A stretch of DNA of 64,000 nt from CAUZIZ01 sp965219855 (GTDB lineage Bacteria; Acidobacteriota; UBA6911; RPQK01; JAJDTT01): NCBI GenBank assembly GCA_965219855.1, contig CBDCOR010000022.1, forward strand, positions 1 through 64,000. The letters run 5' to 3'. Under the pieces are notes generated by a model. The model saw only the letters and a program-made list of their open reading frames with translations, did not search any database and was not told where the DNA came from. Shown piece after piece: positions 1-9,454 of the stretch. The translations under genes and the position numbers were made by a program. Within the stretch, counting starts at the first letter, position 1, and every line of letters starts with the position of its first letter.

Positions 1-40
1 CTATTGATGTGCGAATGATCCGGCGGTCTGCAGCCGGGGG

Positions 41-215
41 CAGGGCTAAGCTGAAACTTGATTGGGCGGACGTAGCTTTGGGCTCCAGGCCGAAGTCTTC
101 TTCCTTCGAGCCTTTGGCTCGGACGGCGGCCTGGAGCCCACCGCTACGCCGAGCCCAAAGTTTCGTTCTCGAATGGGGCAGCACCGCTGGGGGGCCACTA
201 AGCTGAAACTTGTTA
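41..215. repeat. Interspersed hairpin repeat, copy 1 (A+B units)
   Basis: Non-coding. Unit A carries GTAGCTTTGGGCTCCAGG near 72 and its near-complement CCTGGAGCCCACCGCTAC near 130, with a smaller internal hairpin (GAGCC/GGCTC). Unit B follows, containing AAGTTTCGTTCTCGAATGGG and a CAGC..GCTGG motif. CTGAAACTTG borders the pair on both sides. Related copies lie at about 17.3, 22.8, 36.1 and 53.7 kb, all between genes. No coding potential was seen in this copy or its flanks. It resembles a REP/MITE-type element; the family is not recognised. Confidence 0.75.
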
Positions 216-235
216 TGGGCCCAAGAGTGCGACCA

Positions 236-1073
236 CTAACCTAAAGCCCTGAAAATCTTGTCCAGCTTCGGGTCCGTGACGGCTTCGCCGGTCGGAAGCA
301 GGATCAGCTCGGCATCCAGCCTGGATGCGTTCTCGAATCTTTCACCACGGTTTGCAATATCCAGGAAATCGTAGTGAAAGAGAGGTTTCCAGTCCATTTC
401 CATAGCTTCCAGACCCTGCTCGCGGAAGCGGCGTTTGACCGTCTTCTTGAGCCCTGGATCCCCTATCAGAACGGGCCGAACATAGTATGCCAATGACGGA
501 TTGGGGATCGCTGTGACGCCAGGACGCACGGCAATGAACTTGTCGTACAACCGAAATTTCTCTCTTCTACCCGCCTTGATCCTCGGATATTTATCCAGCG
601 CCGCAGCCAGGAATCTCCCCTTTAGAAGTGAAAGCGAGCGCGAGCCTATATCCACCTTCTCTCCCGGGCTCCCGAGTGAAGAAAAATACGACTTCCTGGC
701 AAGAGGATAGAGATAGGAATGGGTCCCAAGCTTGTACGCCACCTGCATGAAAAAATCCCGGAAACCAGAGCAGCAAGGAGGAGCCTCCGGTTCAAAGTGC
801 CTCCTTGCCTCCTCTCGAGTCCAGAGAATCCCTCCTGAAACCAGGGTCAGCGGTTTACTGGGGCCCAAGGAGTAGACGCCAAAATCCCCTTCTTCTCCGG
901 TGAACCCGGTGTCGGTCTGTTCGCGGAACACCTGAGCCGCATCCTCGATGATCAAGACGCCTTTCTGCCCAGCCAACCCCTTCACCAGAATGGGGACTGA
1001 ACGCCGGGCCCAACCCAGAGAGAATCTCCCCCCACGTCAGATCGAACTGCACAAAAGGCGAAAGCTTGATCAT
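236..1073 (-). pseudogene. DegT/DnrJ/EryC1-type PLP aminotransferase, headless and frameshifted
   Basis: The readable C-terminal part (GTG at 985 to 236, 249 aa) matches the PLP-dependent sugar aminotransferase fold. It has IIEDAAQVF early on, then GDFGVYSLGPSKPLTLVSGG, where the Lys of SLGPSK is the expected Schiff-base residue. Family members are about 370-400 aa and have EDAAQ near residue 155, so roughly 110 N-terminal residues are absent. Upstream, an ATG at 1073 opens another frame (MIKLSPFVQFDLTWG). The two frames join plausibly across a G6 run near 1030, giving TWG then RFSLGWARRSVPILV. So there is both a frameshift and a missing N-terminus. It would have transferred amino groups to nucleotide sugars; it is probably inactive now. 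The phosphatase gene stops 5 bases upstream of the ATG. Confidence 0.7.
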
Positions 1074-1078
1074 CAGTC

Positions 1079-2314
1079 CTAGCGAAGCTGGGCGGCGACC
1101 TCTGTGATCGGCTTTCCAGCGGCGGGGTGCGAAGCACCATAGTCCATGCCCAGAAACGAGCACAGGGTGGCAGCAATCTGATTCAGATAGATGGGCTTGG
1201 TATCACTCCACTCTCCCCTCACATCCATGTCAGGACTGACGATGGCCACCCAACAGTACTGAGCTTCCTTGATCTTCCTCCCATGATGACGCCAGTCCTT
1301 TGAGGTTCCACGCCCATGGTCGGTCGTCAGCACGATGGTGGTTTTGCCCCGGTACTGGGGGCTTGCCTCCAGGTAGTCCCAGAGCTGGTGCATTCGATCA
1401 TCACTTTGGCGGAGAGCCTCCAAGACCCTCCCGTAGTTTCCCTCGTGAGCCCAATCGTCAGTTTCACCCAGACTCAAGAAGAGGACTCGTGGTTGGTGGC
1501 TCTTGAGATAGACCATGGCGAGCTCAAAGGTATAAAAATCATGCCGCACACTTTCCCAGGGGGAGAGGGTTTCGAACTGGAGCTGACTCAACTCCTTGGC
1601 CCCGGGATGGGAGTAGGCTTCGTACCCCGCATTGGCCGTGATCGACCCTTTCTGATGAGTCGCGATCCAGCGCATAGTCTCCCAGGACGCGAAAGCACCC
1701 ACCTTGCCTACCGTCAGGTTCAGACGATCCCGCAAGAAATCGAGGACAGTTGGGAAGGGATTCTGTCGGTTCTCGTTGCTGTCGATCACGTCGTCGTGGG
1801 CCTCGCCAGTGAGGATCTCAGAATAACCGGGGTAGGAAAATCGGTGGCGATTACTGATCAGGACATTACTGTTTCGCGATCGGTTACCGAAGATCGAACC
1901 GAACTCCTTCATCCAGGTTCCCCAGAAGAAAGGCATCAGCTTGGCCCTTCGCTGCTGGGGTGTAGGAGCCCAGAATTTCCGATAGAGAGGATGTTCGCCC
2001 AGCCCTCCCTTCTTGTTGATCAATCTCAGGACCTTCAGATCGAGGCCGGAAAACATCTCCTCGATGCGCAGGCCGTCGAGCGTAACCAGGATCAGATTCT
2101 CCGTCTGTCGGGAGCCCGCCGCAGTCAGGTCGGTTGCGTCAATCGTGATCCAGAGGAGAAGGAGCCCCCCCCAGAATCTCTTTGACCGGGGCCTCCGTAC
2201 TCTCTGAAACGGTCTCAGTCCGGTTCTATGGATCTCGTTTCTCACTGTTGTGGTCCTCCCCCTGACGGGACTTGAAACGTCTCGGTTCCGCCCCTGATCC
2301 TGTGCGTCTTGCAT
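1079..2314 (-). CDS. Secreted alkaline-phosphatase-superfamily hydrolase (type I phosphodiesterase-like)
   Basis: 411 aa from the first ATG; a later start near residue 25 (VRNEIHRTG) would put the hydrophobic segment GGLLLLWITIDATDLTAAG closer to the N-terminus as a signal peptide. The mature part begins ENLILVTLDGLRIEEMF, the first metal-binding Asp motif of the alkaline phosphatase/phosphopentomutase/sulfatase fold. Near the C-terminus are TTIVLTTDHGRGTSKDW and RHHGRK, with the second metal Asp-His and a further His. This supports a periplasmic phosphoester or sulfoester hydrolase; the substrate is unknown. The nucleophile cannot be placed with confidence, so mutase-like or sulfatase-like activity is possible. 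It is divergent from the glycosidase-like gene at 2360 and lies next to several truncated genes. Confidence 0.7.
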   Translation of the reverse strand: MQDAQDQGRNRDVSSPVRGRTTTVRNEIHRTGLRPFQRVRRPRSKRFWGGLLLLWITIDATDLTAAGSRQTENLILVTLDGLRIEEMFSGLDLKVLRLINKKGGLGEHPLYRKFWAPTPQQRRAKLMPFFWGTWMKEFGSIFGNRSRNSNVLISNRHRFSYPGYSEILTGEAHDDVIDSNENRQNPFPTVLDFLRDRLNLTVGKVGAFASWETMRWIATHQKGSITANAGYEAYSHPGAKELSQLQFETLSPWESVRHDFYTFELAMVYLKSHQPRVLFLSLGETDDWAHEGNYGRVLEALRQSDDRMHQLWDYLEASPQYRGKTTIVLTTDHGRGTSKDWRHHGRKIKEAQYCWVAIVSPDMDVRGEWSDTKPIYLNQIAATLCSFLGMDYGASHPAAGKPITEVAAQLR

Positions 2315-2359
2315 TATCCCGCATTTAGGAGTTCAATCTGCAACAAAGGAGAGAGACCC

Positions 2360-3286
2360 ATGCACAAAAGTTCCACCCCAACCGTCCTGTTGTTTTCTCT
2401 GATCCTGGGCTGGAGTTCCGCTCCTACCCTGGGTGAAGAAGCCACCATCGAGGACGCGGTGGACATCGGCTCGTGCCTGGAGTTATTCGTCGACGACTAC
2501 CTTATCGAAAGCATGGAGGAAGTCGAACTGCGGCTTCACTCTCCTCAGTCTGCCGGGAAAGTCTTCGATTTCGATCGGCCCTGGGAGGGCAATGTCAGCT
2601 GGCAGCTGGGCGTCTTCAAGGATGGTGACATCTACCGGATGTACTATATGGGACGCTCTGATCCCACCTATGCCAGGAAGGCAGGATTGAAGTCGGATGA
2701 AACCCTGGTCCCGGAGCATCCCCATTTCTTGTGCTATGCCGAAAGTCGGGATGGAGTCCACTGGACGAAACCTGAGCTCGGACAGTACGAATTCAACGGA
2801 TCCAAGAAGAACAACATTGTAGGAAAGCCCATCGGTGGCCCTCCCTACCTGGATGCCCGGCCCGGGGTGGACGCGTCCAGACGCTATCTGGCCCCGGGCG
2901 GGGTGGGTATCAATCCCCGGTTCGGTGATTCTTCCAAGAAAGGTATAGGACTGGTCCTGCACGTCTCACCTGACGGTTTGAACTGGAAAAAATGGCGCGA
3001 GGATCCCCTGTTCATCACTACCTGGCCTAATGCTTTCGACTCGGTCAATGTTTTGTTCTGGTCGGAATGCTGCGGAGCGCCGGATCATTCGAGAAAGAGA
3101 ATTGCCACTCAAAACCCGGTTTCGCGACAATCGACCGAGATACTCCCACTCCATTTCAGATCGATGAGTTACGAATGCGATCGCCGAACTGCTGTTTGCG
3201 ATCGAAGAAGGAAACGAGTGTCTGGCACTCCTTATCGGCGACGTAGGACTGGGCAAGACAATGGCTCTGAGGGTAGTCCTCGATAA
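2360..3286 (+). pseudogene. GH43/32-like five-bladed propeller protein, 3'-truncated
   Basis: The start at 2360 is chosen because AAAGGAGAGAG precedes it and a signal peptide follows (STPTVLLFSLILGWSSAPT). The mature protein has LELFVDDYLIES, then PWEGNVSWQLGVFKDGDIYR and YAESRDGVHWTKPELG. These motifs are shared with the intact protein at 21280-22737 (QLFLDDLWF, YAQSQDGIHWEKPKLG, SADGLNWDLLESNPLL). Similarity runs to FDSVNVLFWSE at about 3066 and then stops. The remaining codons to 3286 are Arg-rich out-of-frame reading of the ExeA-like ATPase. So about half of the gene is missing at a sharp junction. A secreted carbohydrate-active role is inferred from the fold only. Confidence 0.65.
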
Positions 3287-4794
3287 GCTGGAACACGGCA
3301 AGTACAGGACCGCCTTCGTTACCAACCCGGATCTTACGTTCCCCCAACTGATGCGTGAGATCATTGGCCAGCTCCAGGACGAGCTCTCCCAGATTCGCTC
3401 GAGAGAGGCACTGCTGGAGCGCTTCAACCGGTGCCTGTTCGAGGCGGCTGACTCGGGCCAGAAAGTCCTTCTCTTCATAGATGAGGGCCAGGCCCTGAGG
3501 GGACCCGTTCTCGAATCTATGAGACTGCTCACCAGTATCCAGGAAAACAAGCGCAATCTTCTCACGATCATCTTGGCAGGACAGCCTGAATTGGGAACCA
3601 TGCTTACGGCCCCCAAGCGGGCCAACCTGCTTCAGCGTGTCGGCGTCTGTCCCATCCTGGAACCTCTGGGTTCGGAGGATCTGGTCGGAGACTATATCGA
3701 CCACCGAATGGAAAGGGCCGGGAGTACCAGAAACGTCTTCACCAACTCCGGAATAGCTGCTATCTACGAGTCCAGCAAAGGAGTGCCCAGGATCATCAAC
3801 CGGTTCTGCAAACTCAGTCTCAAGGCAGGAGAAACCAATCGGTTGGACGAGATCGATGCCAAGCTTGTCAATACCATTGCCAACCAGTTCCAGCCGAGCC
3901 GATTACTGCAAGGTTTGGCTGATGCTCGCGGGGGCAAGGAAACCGGAGTCCAGCAGAATCCCAACGAGCGACCGGCTGACCACAACGCCGAGGAGTTGCC
4001 ACAGAATCACGAATCCATCCCAGAATCTGCTACCCACCCCATCCCAGGTTCTCCAGCAGTGGAGCCAGAACGGGGCATGTCAGTTCGGGCTCGGCTGGAC
4101 GAAGAGCCGCCGGACCAGGACAACAAAACCGAATCTCTGACACAGATAGACCAGAATGTCGGCCCAGAGAACGAGAGCCTCGACACCGGACCCAGAATTG
4201 AGAAAGACCACGAGCCTCTGGTTGCACCCGAAGAGCCACTGGCTAGCCACAGCGTCGAAAAAGTATCCTCGAGTCTCGACTCCATCCCTGAATCTGAGAG
4301 TCTTCCCAGCGAAGACACACACGCAATCAAGTCGGATTGTCGTGTTTCGGTTCGGCCCCAACCGGACGAGCCGCCGTACCAAGAGCTGGGATTGGACCCG
4401 GATGGAGATTCTTGCGATCGGGGTATCGAGCCTGACACCGACGGCCTCGACACCGCAGCGAGAATTGAGGCAGACCCGCCGGCCAGAGGTTGTGTCCGCG
4501 CGAAGCGAAGAGCAGGTCTCGGACCCAACTGCTGGATCTGATCCGACTGAGGACCCTCCCGATCATCCTTTGCCGGGAAGGGATACCGGCCATCTACCCT
4601 CCGATAACGGTGGGACCAAAGCCAAAGGGACACACCGGTCCGCAAGGTCCAGAACACTGGACAAGGACATGCCTCAGGTCCCTAGCTCGGACTACAATAT
4701 CGGTCAACTGAGGCAGCGGATAACGAAGGGTAGTCGGCCTAGACAGCGTTCGAACAGGTGGGTAAAGGGCCTGTTTCGAGGGGTGTTCCGGTAA
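3090..4794 (+). pseudogene. ExeA/GspA-type AAA ATPase with acidic repeat tail, broken at both ends
   Basis: From a TGA at 3165 the frame reads AIAELLFAIEEGN, LLIGDVGLGKTMALR (Walker A) and KVLLFIDEGQAL (Walker B), followed by IILAGQPELGTML and GVPRIINRFCKLSL. That order is typical of the ExeA/GspA family of AAA ATPases. The upstream bases still resemble the family N-terminus (TRFRDNRPRY) but contain the TGA and have no good start. The tail (about 3960-4540) is acidic and Pro-rich, with two imperfect copies about 267 bp apart (RLDEEPPDQ..LDTGPRIE and QPDEPPYQE..LDTAARIE). This frame ends at 4541, but the +1 frame continues sensibly to 4794 with a basic end (RSNRWVKGLFRGVFR), so a second frameshift lies near 4490. 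It was probably a secretion or envelope-linked ATPase and is now decayed. Confidence 0.7.
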
Positions 4795-4805
4795 GCCAGC
4801 CCGGT

Positions 4806-5864
4806 TCAAGACTCTGTTGACCGCACCTGGAAACGAAAGAAATCGATGACCCGATTCTCGGCCCAGAAGCGATCGACGTCTTCGGTCCCTGGTCTTCCGA
4901 TGAAACCCACGTGCCCGCCCTGGTTGGTCAGGCAGATCTGAAGATCCGGATTGGAACACACCTGATCGTCCAGTAGCGGCTCCCAGGGAAGGACGGGGTC
5001 ATCCTTGGCGTGGATTAGAAGGGTGGGTACCCGGACGAGTTTCAGCAGGGGAAGGGCGCTCGCCTTCTGGTAGTAATCCTGCACATCTCGAAACCCTCCC
5101 AGAGGGACCGTGAACGCCTGGTCAAAGGCACGAACCGAGCGCACGCTCAACAGAGGGTCCAAGTCCACAAAGCGGCTCCAGTGCTCGGCTCTTTGCAGCA
5201 CCACTGCCTTGAGCCTCTTCACGAAGTACCGGCGATACAGAACGTTGGAGGGCTTTAGCAGCTGCTCGAAGCTCAGGCCCAGATCGAGCAGGGGAGAGAT
5301 CGCAGCCGCGGAATCGACCCACTGTGACCCCTTCGCACCCCATTCCCCCAACAGCTTCAGAAGAATGTTGCCTCCCATGGACACACCGACCACAAACACG
5401 GGGCCGGAGGATCGCCTCCTGACCCAGGCCAGTATTTCCCCTACCTCCTGGCTGACTCCGGCGTGAAAGACCTTGGCCCGACTCCCTTCGGGGCTGGCAT
5501 CGTAGAGCTCCAGCAGAACCGTATTCCATCCCTGTTGCAAGGCCTTTTGCGAGAAGCCCAGCATGTAGCCAGAATGACTCGAGCCTGCTAGACCATGGAT
5601 TGCAATCAAGGTAGGGCGAGAGGGATCCCGCCAAACACAATCGAGCCGCACCCGGGTCCCGTCTTGCAGGACGACTTCAGACTCGGTCCAGCTCGTCGTT
5701 GGGGAGTCCTCTCTTTTCCAGAAGCTGGCTGCAATGGTCTGGGCGTGCCCACTCCTCAACCATCGTGGAGGCTCGAAGGGGCGCTGGCTCAAGAGGTCGG
5801 CGAACTGGGTCGGCCAGTCCTCAGGTTCGAGCCGAGACTGCGACTGCTGGGCCTCAGACATCAT
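4806..5864 (-). CDS. YheT-type alpha/beta hydrolase
   Basis: 352 aa, the usual length for the YheT/EMB8 group. Near residue 40 is the diagnostic WLRSGHAQTIAASFW. The core then shows LIAIHGLAGSSHSGYM (oxyanion region), VVGVSMGGNILLKLLGE (nucleophile Ser in GVSMGG), LLIHAKDDPVLPW (acid) and NQGGHVGFIG (catalytic His), so the triad is complete. No signal peptide is seen and it is presumably cytoplasmic. Family members are carboxylesterase-like with poorly defined substrates, probably short acyl or lipid esters. It is the last gene of a minus-strand run VanZ-like, ligD, yheT with short gaps, which may be one transcript. Confidence 0.9.
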   Translation of the reverse strand: MMSEAQQSQSRLEPEDWPTQFADLLSQRPFEPPRWLRSGHAQTIAASFWKREDSPTTSWTESEVVLQDGTRVRLDCVWRDPSRPTLIAIHGLAGSSHSGYMLGFSQKALQQGWNTVLLELYDASPEGSRAKVFHAGVSQEVGEILAWVRRRSSGPVFVVGVSMGGNILLKLLGEWGAKGSQWVDSAAAISPLLDLGLSFEQLLKPSNVLYRRYFVKRLKAVVLQRAEHWSRFVDLDPLLSVRSVRAFDQAFTVPLGGFRDVQDYYQKASALPLLKLVRVPTLLIHAKDDPVLPWEPLLDDQVCSNPDLQICLTNQGGHVGFIGRPGTEDVDRFWAENRVIDFFRFQVRSTES

Positions 5865-5909
5865 TCTCCAGGTCCGATCCGAAAAAACTGCACCCTCTGG
5901 GATACCCCT

Positions 5910-8438
5910 CTATTCCACCTCACCCTGCCAATCCCGCTGCAGCCTCTCGAATGCCTCGCGCAAGGACTGAGGCCGCGCGAACAGATCGGCGTAAAGATCT
6001 CCCTTGACATCGAGCCGCCGTAGCATGTTGGCCAGGTTGAAGGACTCCGGACGCAGACCCGGCACCACCTCTTCCCAATTCAAGGGGGTGGAAACCGGTG
6101 CCCCCGGCAGGGCTCGGACAGAATAGGGGCTGACGATGGTCTTGTCTTTTCCGTTCTGGAGGAAGTCGATATAGATATAGACGAGATCGGTACGCTTCTG
6201 GGGATTTCTCTGGAGGGTTGCTACGTCCTCCAATCCGTCCAGGGTCATCCAACCAATGATCTCCGCGAAGCGGCGCACGTCCTCGTAGCTGTGGCTGGGC
6301 TCGATCGGAATCAGTATGTGCAGCCCGGTGGCTCCCGAGGTCTTGGGATGGGTCTCTAGTTCCAGGCGATCGGTCACCTCACGTACCTTGAGTGCCACGC
6401 GGCAGACCTGGGGAAAGGAGATCTTGGGACCCGGATCCAGATCGATAATCAGGAAATCGGGATTTTCGAGGCTGCCCTTCCGGCTACTCCAAGGATGCAA
6501 GGGAATGCAGCCCAGGTTGGCGAGGTAGACCAGGGTGGTCGAGTCATTACAGAGCAGATATCGAATGGTTTTCTCTGATGAGTCCGATCGAACCGAAACG
6601 GTGGGAATCCACTGGGGCAGGAATTCAGGCGAGTCCTTTTGGTAGAAACTCTTCCCTTCAATGCCGTCGGGAAAACGCTCCAGCACCATCGGGCGGTCCT
6701 GCAAATAGGGCAGAAGCGCTTCGGCTACATCGTGGTAGTATCGGACCAGATCACCCTTCGTATACCCTTCCTGAGGCCAGAAGACCTTGTTCAGGTTGCT
6801 CAGAAAATCAAAGTCCAGGTCCGGCTTCGGCTCCGAGGTCGCTTGAAGCTGGGAGGAGACTTCCCTGCGGCAGGTGTCTGCAGCAACATCGGGCCTCAAG
6901 CGCAGGAAGACGGGTGCTCTCAGGTTCCCGTCAAGCGTCCACTCGTTGAATTTGACCTCACAGACGAGCTGCGGTTCCACCCAGGACTTGACCTTGACTT
7001 CCTTCGGAACTCGGTCAAATGGAGAGTCGTCACGATCAAGTTCTCTTAGCCTGGCGTAGAGCTGATCAATGAGGTCCTCGCCGAAACCGCTTCCAACTCC
7101 GCCGACATAGGTCAGGCTGGTGCCCGAGAATAGACCCAGAAGCAACGCTCCAAAGTTCTTCCTGGACCCCGAGGGACGGGTGTAGCCTCCGATCACGAAT
7201 TCCTGTGTTCTGACGCACTTGATCTTTAGCCAGCTTCGAGTCCTCTTGTTTTCGTAGGTGCTCTTAAGGTTCTTGGCAACGATCCCTTCCAGTCCATTCT
7301 GGCAGGCAAGTTGGAACAGCTCTTCGCCCTGATCGCTAACGCTTTCGGTCAGGCGAAGATGAGTCGTAACAGGGAGCAGTGTTTGCAAGACGTTCTTGCG
7401 CTCCCGCAAGCTGGCACGGCGAAGATCGTAACCATCGCACTCAAGCAGGTCGAAAACATAGAAGTAGACAGGGACCTCCTCTTTCAGTGGACCTCCAGAG
7501 AAGCGTCCGCGACGACCGATGCGGGGCTGGAGCAGCTGAAAGCGCGGTCGCCCCTGCTCATCAAGTGCCACAATCTCTCCATCCAGCTGGTAGCTGTCAC
7601 CGGGAACCTGTCGCAGATCTTCGATGATCTCTGGAAATTGCTCCCCGAGAGGCTTCAGGTTGCGCGAGAAAAGCTTGATCTGGGCTCCGTCCTTGACGGC
7701 AAGAGCTCGAATGCCATCGTATTTCAACTCATAGATCCAGTGCGCAGCCTGGGGGACCCGATCCACCAGGGTTGCAAGCATGGGTGGAGCAACCTCGACT
7801 CCCTTTCCCGGGACGATCTGCAAGCTTTCGAGTAGGCGATGAAGATGATCGGTGTGACTGGGAATCGAAGTCTCGTCTATCTCTTCCAGGGTACGCCCGG
7901 AGAGGACCGATTCCGGCCGGTTGCTGAGGATGTCCTGACCGACCCTTACGTACTCATCCTCTTTCTTGAACAAAAGCCATTCGTCCTTGCCTCGACCCTT
8001 GGTTTGGACCAGGACCCAGAAGCCTCTCAGTTTTTCTCCATGAAGGAAAAACTCAAGCTTTCCCTTCTTCAAGGCCGAGGCGGGATCGCTTTCTACTCCG
8101 CGGCATTCGTAGACGCCGTGATCCCATACCAACATGCGCCCAGCTCCGTACTGTCCGGCCGGGATGACTCCCTCGAAGTCCAGGTACTCCAGCGGGTGGT
8201 CCTCGACCAGAACGGCGAGACGCTTATCGGAAGGATCGAAAGAGGGGCCCTTGGGCACTGCCCAAGAGCGCAAAACCCCTTCCATTTCGAGTCTCAAGTC
8301 GTAGTGCAGGCGAGTTGCGTCGTGTTTCTGAATGACAAACCGAGACGATGGTTCGAGGCGCTGGGGAGGCTTGCCAGAGGGTTCCCTGGTCTTCTCGAAA
8401 TCACGTTTTCGGCGATAGTCATCCAGATCCTGCTTCAT
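5910..8438 (-). CDS. ligD: ATP-dependent DNA ligase D (LigD)
   Basis: 842 aa, close to Pseudomonas LigD (840 aa) and with the same domain order. Residues 1-190 are the 3'-phosphoesterase domain (HDATRLHYDLRLE, VIPAGQYGAG). The ligase domain has the adenylation motif ELKYDGIR with Lys about 239, then DGEIVALDEQG and GLEGIVAKN. The last 280 residues are the primase-polymerase domain (TKGDLVRYYHDVA, catalytic acidic motif IIDLDPG). LigD repairs double-strand breaks by non-homologous end joining together with Ku: the polymerase fills ends, the phosphoesterase cleans 3' ends and the ligase seals. No ku gene is in this window, so it must be elsewhere. It starts 5 bases after the VanZ-like gene stops. 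Confidence 0.96.
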   Translation of the reverse strand: MKQDLDDYRRKRDFEKTREPSGKPPQRLEPSSRFVIQKHDATRLHYDLRLEMEGVLRSWAVPKGPSFDPSDKRLAVLVEDHPLEYLDFEGVIPAGQYGAGRMLVWDHGVYECRGVESDPASALKKGKLEFFLHGEKLRGFWVLVQTKGRGKDEWLLFKKEDEYVRVGQDILSNRPESVLSGRTLEEIDETSIPSHTDHLHRLLESLQIVPGKGVEVAPPMLATLVDRVPQAAHWIYELKYDGIRALAVKDGAQIKLFSRNLKPLGEQFPEIIEDLRQVPGDSYQLDGEIVALDEQGRPRFQLLQPRIGRRGRFSGGPLKEEVPVYFYVFDLLECDGYDLRRASLRERKNVLQTLLPVTTHLRLTESVSDQGEELFQLACQNGLEGIVAKNLKSTYENKRTRSWLKIKCVRTQEFVIGGYTRPSGSRKNFGALLLGLFSGTSLTYVGGVGSGFGEDLIDQLYARLRELDRDDSPFDRVPKEVKVKSWVEPQLVCEVKFNEWTLDGNLRAPVFLRLRPDVAADTCRREVSSQLQATSEPKPDLDFDFLSNLNKVFWPQEGYTKGDLVRYYHDVAEALLPYLQDRPMVLERFPDGIEGKSFYQKDSPEFLPQWIPTVSVRSDSSEKTIRYLLCNDSTTLVYLANLGCIPLHPWSSRKGSLENPDFLIIDLDPGPKISFPQVCRVALKVREVTDRLELETHPKTSGATGLHILIPIEPSHSYEDVRRFAEIIGWMTLDGLEDVATLQRNPQKRTDLVYIYIDFLQNGKDKTIVSPYSVRALPGAPVSTPLNWEEVVPGLRPESFNLANMLRRLDVKGDLYADLFARPQSLREAFERLQRDWQGEVE

Positions 8439-8443
8439 GACCT

Positions 8444-8824
8444 CTATGGATCAACAGGCCGCCCACCCTTCTGCCGAATACCAAAAAGGTAGAGGGTCCA
8501 CATGCAAACGCAGGCACCGGCAGCATCGGCAACAAAATCCCGGATCGATGCCTGGCGCCCTGGAATGAAGCTTTGGTGGAACTCATCGCTGGCCGCGTAG
8601 AGAAAAGCAAGCACAAGAACCATCACGGTCCGCCTGATTGTGAACGCTTCTCGGAAGCGTGCGGTGATTCCCCAGGTCAGCGTCACGCCGAAGATTAAGT
8701 AAGCCAAGAAGTGAAGAACGTAATCCGAACTCAGTTCGGCCAAGGGAGGCTGGCTTTGATGAGAGAGAAAGAATATGGAGGCAGCCCACACCAACGCAGG
8801 GGCCCAATCGAGAAACGTGATCAT
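8444..8824 (-). CDS. VanZ-like membrane protein
   Basis: 126 aa with about four hydrophobic segments. Family hallmarks are present in order: DYVLHFLAYLIFGVTL near residue 35, ASDEFHQSFIPGRQAS near 80 and IRDFVADAAGACVC near 95. These are the D-x-x-H-F, D/E-x-x-Q-x-F-x-P-x-R and D-x-x-x-N/D motifs of the VanZ family. VanZ gives low-level teicoplanin resistance in enterococci, but most family members have no assigned function, so resistance should not be assumed. It lies immediately upstream of ligD in the same direction. Confidence 0.88.
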   Translation of the reverse strand: MITFLDWAPALVWAASIFFLSHQSQPPLAELSSDYVLHFLAYLIFGVTLTWGITARFREAFTIRRTVMVLVLAFLYAASDEFHQSFIPGRQASIRDFVADAAGACVCMWTLYLFGIRQKGGRPVDP

Positions 8825-8867
8825 GCCTCACCGAGTGGTTTCAGGCGACTCGCTTTTCCCATCTCCC

Positions 8868-9038
8868 TTACCAGGGGATGAAGTGCATGACCCAGACGGC
8901 GATCAAAGAGCCCACGACCATATAGCCCAGGAGGGAGAGAAAATATCGAATCCGCTCGGCGGCACTGTCCTTGTTGATCACGGCGAAGACGGCGGCAATG
9001 CCGATAGTGAGAATGATCAGTCCGTTAAAGTGATTCAT
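8868..9038 (-). CDS. Small two-segment membrane protein (56 aa)
   Basis: Starts MNHFNGLIILTIGIAAVF and ends VWVMHFIPW. There are two hydrophobic helices (about residues 5-22 and 34-53) around a polar stretch NKDSAAERIRY. The ATG overlaps the stop codon of the upstream gene (9035-9397) as ATGA, and AAGGACG lies about 8 bases before the start, so coupled translation is likely. The family is not recognised. The overlap, the good ribosome site and the clean membrane topology argue that it is real. Confidence 0.7.
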   Translation of the reverse strand: MNHFNGLIILTIGIAAVFAVINKDSAAERIRYFLSLLGYMVVGSLIAVWVMHFIPW

Positions 9039-9397
9039 GAACGGCGTCCTTCGGCGATATCAAAGGTGTCCAAAACCACCAGCATGTTGAGTAGTCCTGC
9101 CGTGTAGATGTAGGTATTGCCATACTCATAGCCAAAGGAATGAATGTCTCCAACACCCCAGCCGGCCCATTTGCCTAGTAGGTACGGCAAACCGATACTC
9201 AAATCAGCGAAGAACTTCAAGAAGCCAAAAAAACCAGGAGTCAGCTCGAAAAGCCGACCGTCCATAGAGAGACCCAAGCAGAAGAGGACGATCACAACTG
9301 CACAAAAGAGTACGGCACGTCCCCATTTCTTGAGCAGCAGATGACCGCCTCCAGGGACCAGCCAGGCAAAGAGACAAAGCAGAATCGTTCTTGGCAC
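9035..9397 (-). CDS. Small membrane protein with TM2-like N-terminus
   Basis: 120 aa from a GTG. The first 40 residues read LLCLFAWLVPGGGHLLLKKWGRA and then a strongly hydrophobic segment VLFCAVVIVLFCLGLSM. The G-x-G-H-x-x-x-x-x-x-x-x-R pattern resembles TM2-type proteins. The C-terminal part has IYTAGLLNMLVVLDTFDIA, another helix ending in a short charged tail. The function is unknown; comparable proteins are often found in Acidobacteriota. It is translationally linked to the 56-aa gene downstream. The upstream region up to 9450 has no other gene. Confidence 0.7.
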   Translation of the reverse strand: MPRTILLCLFAWLVPGGGHLLLKKWGRAVLFCAVVIVLFCLGLSMDGRLFELTPGFFGFLKFFADLSIGLPYLLGKWAGWGVGDIHSFGYEYGNTYIYTAGLLNMLVVLDTFDIAEGRRS

Positions 9398-9454
9398 GAG
9401 AGGAGCATGATAGAGGCAATGGGTAAGGAGTTCAAGCTTCCGGCGAGGGGCAGT

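Noticed and set aside
9..244. Short plus-strand open frames at the left edge
   Set aside because: They run through the hairpin repeat, lack ribosome sites and have no family features.
1316..2185. 289-aa plus-strand open frame
   Set aside because: It is antisense to the phosphatase-superfamily gene, which has clear motifs and a signal peptide.
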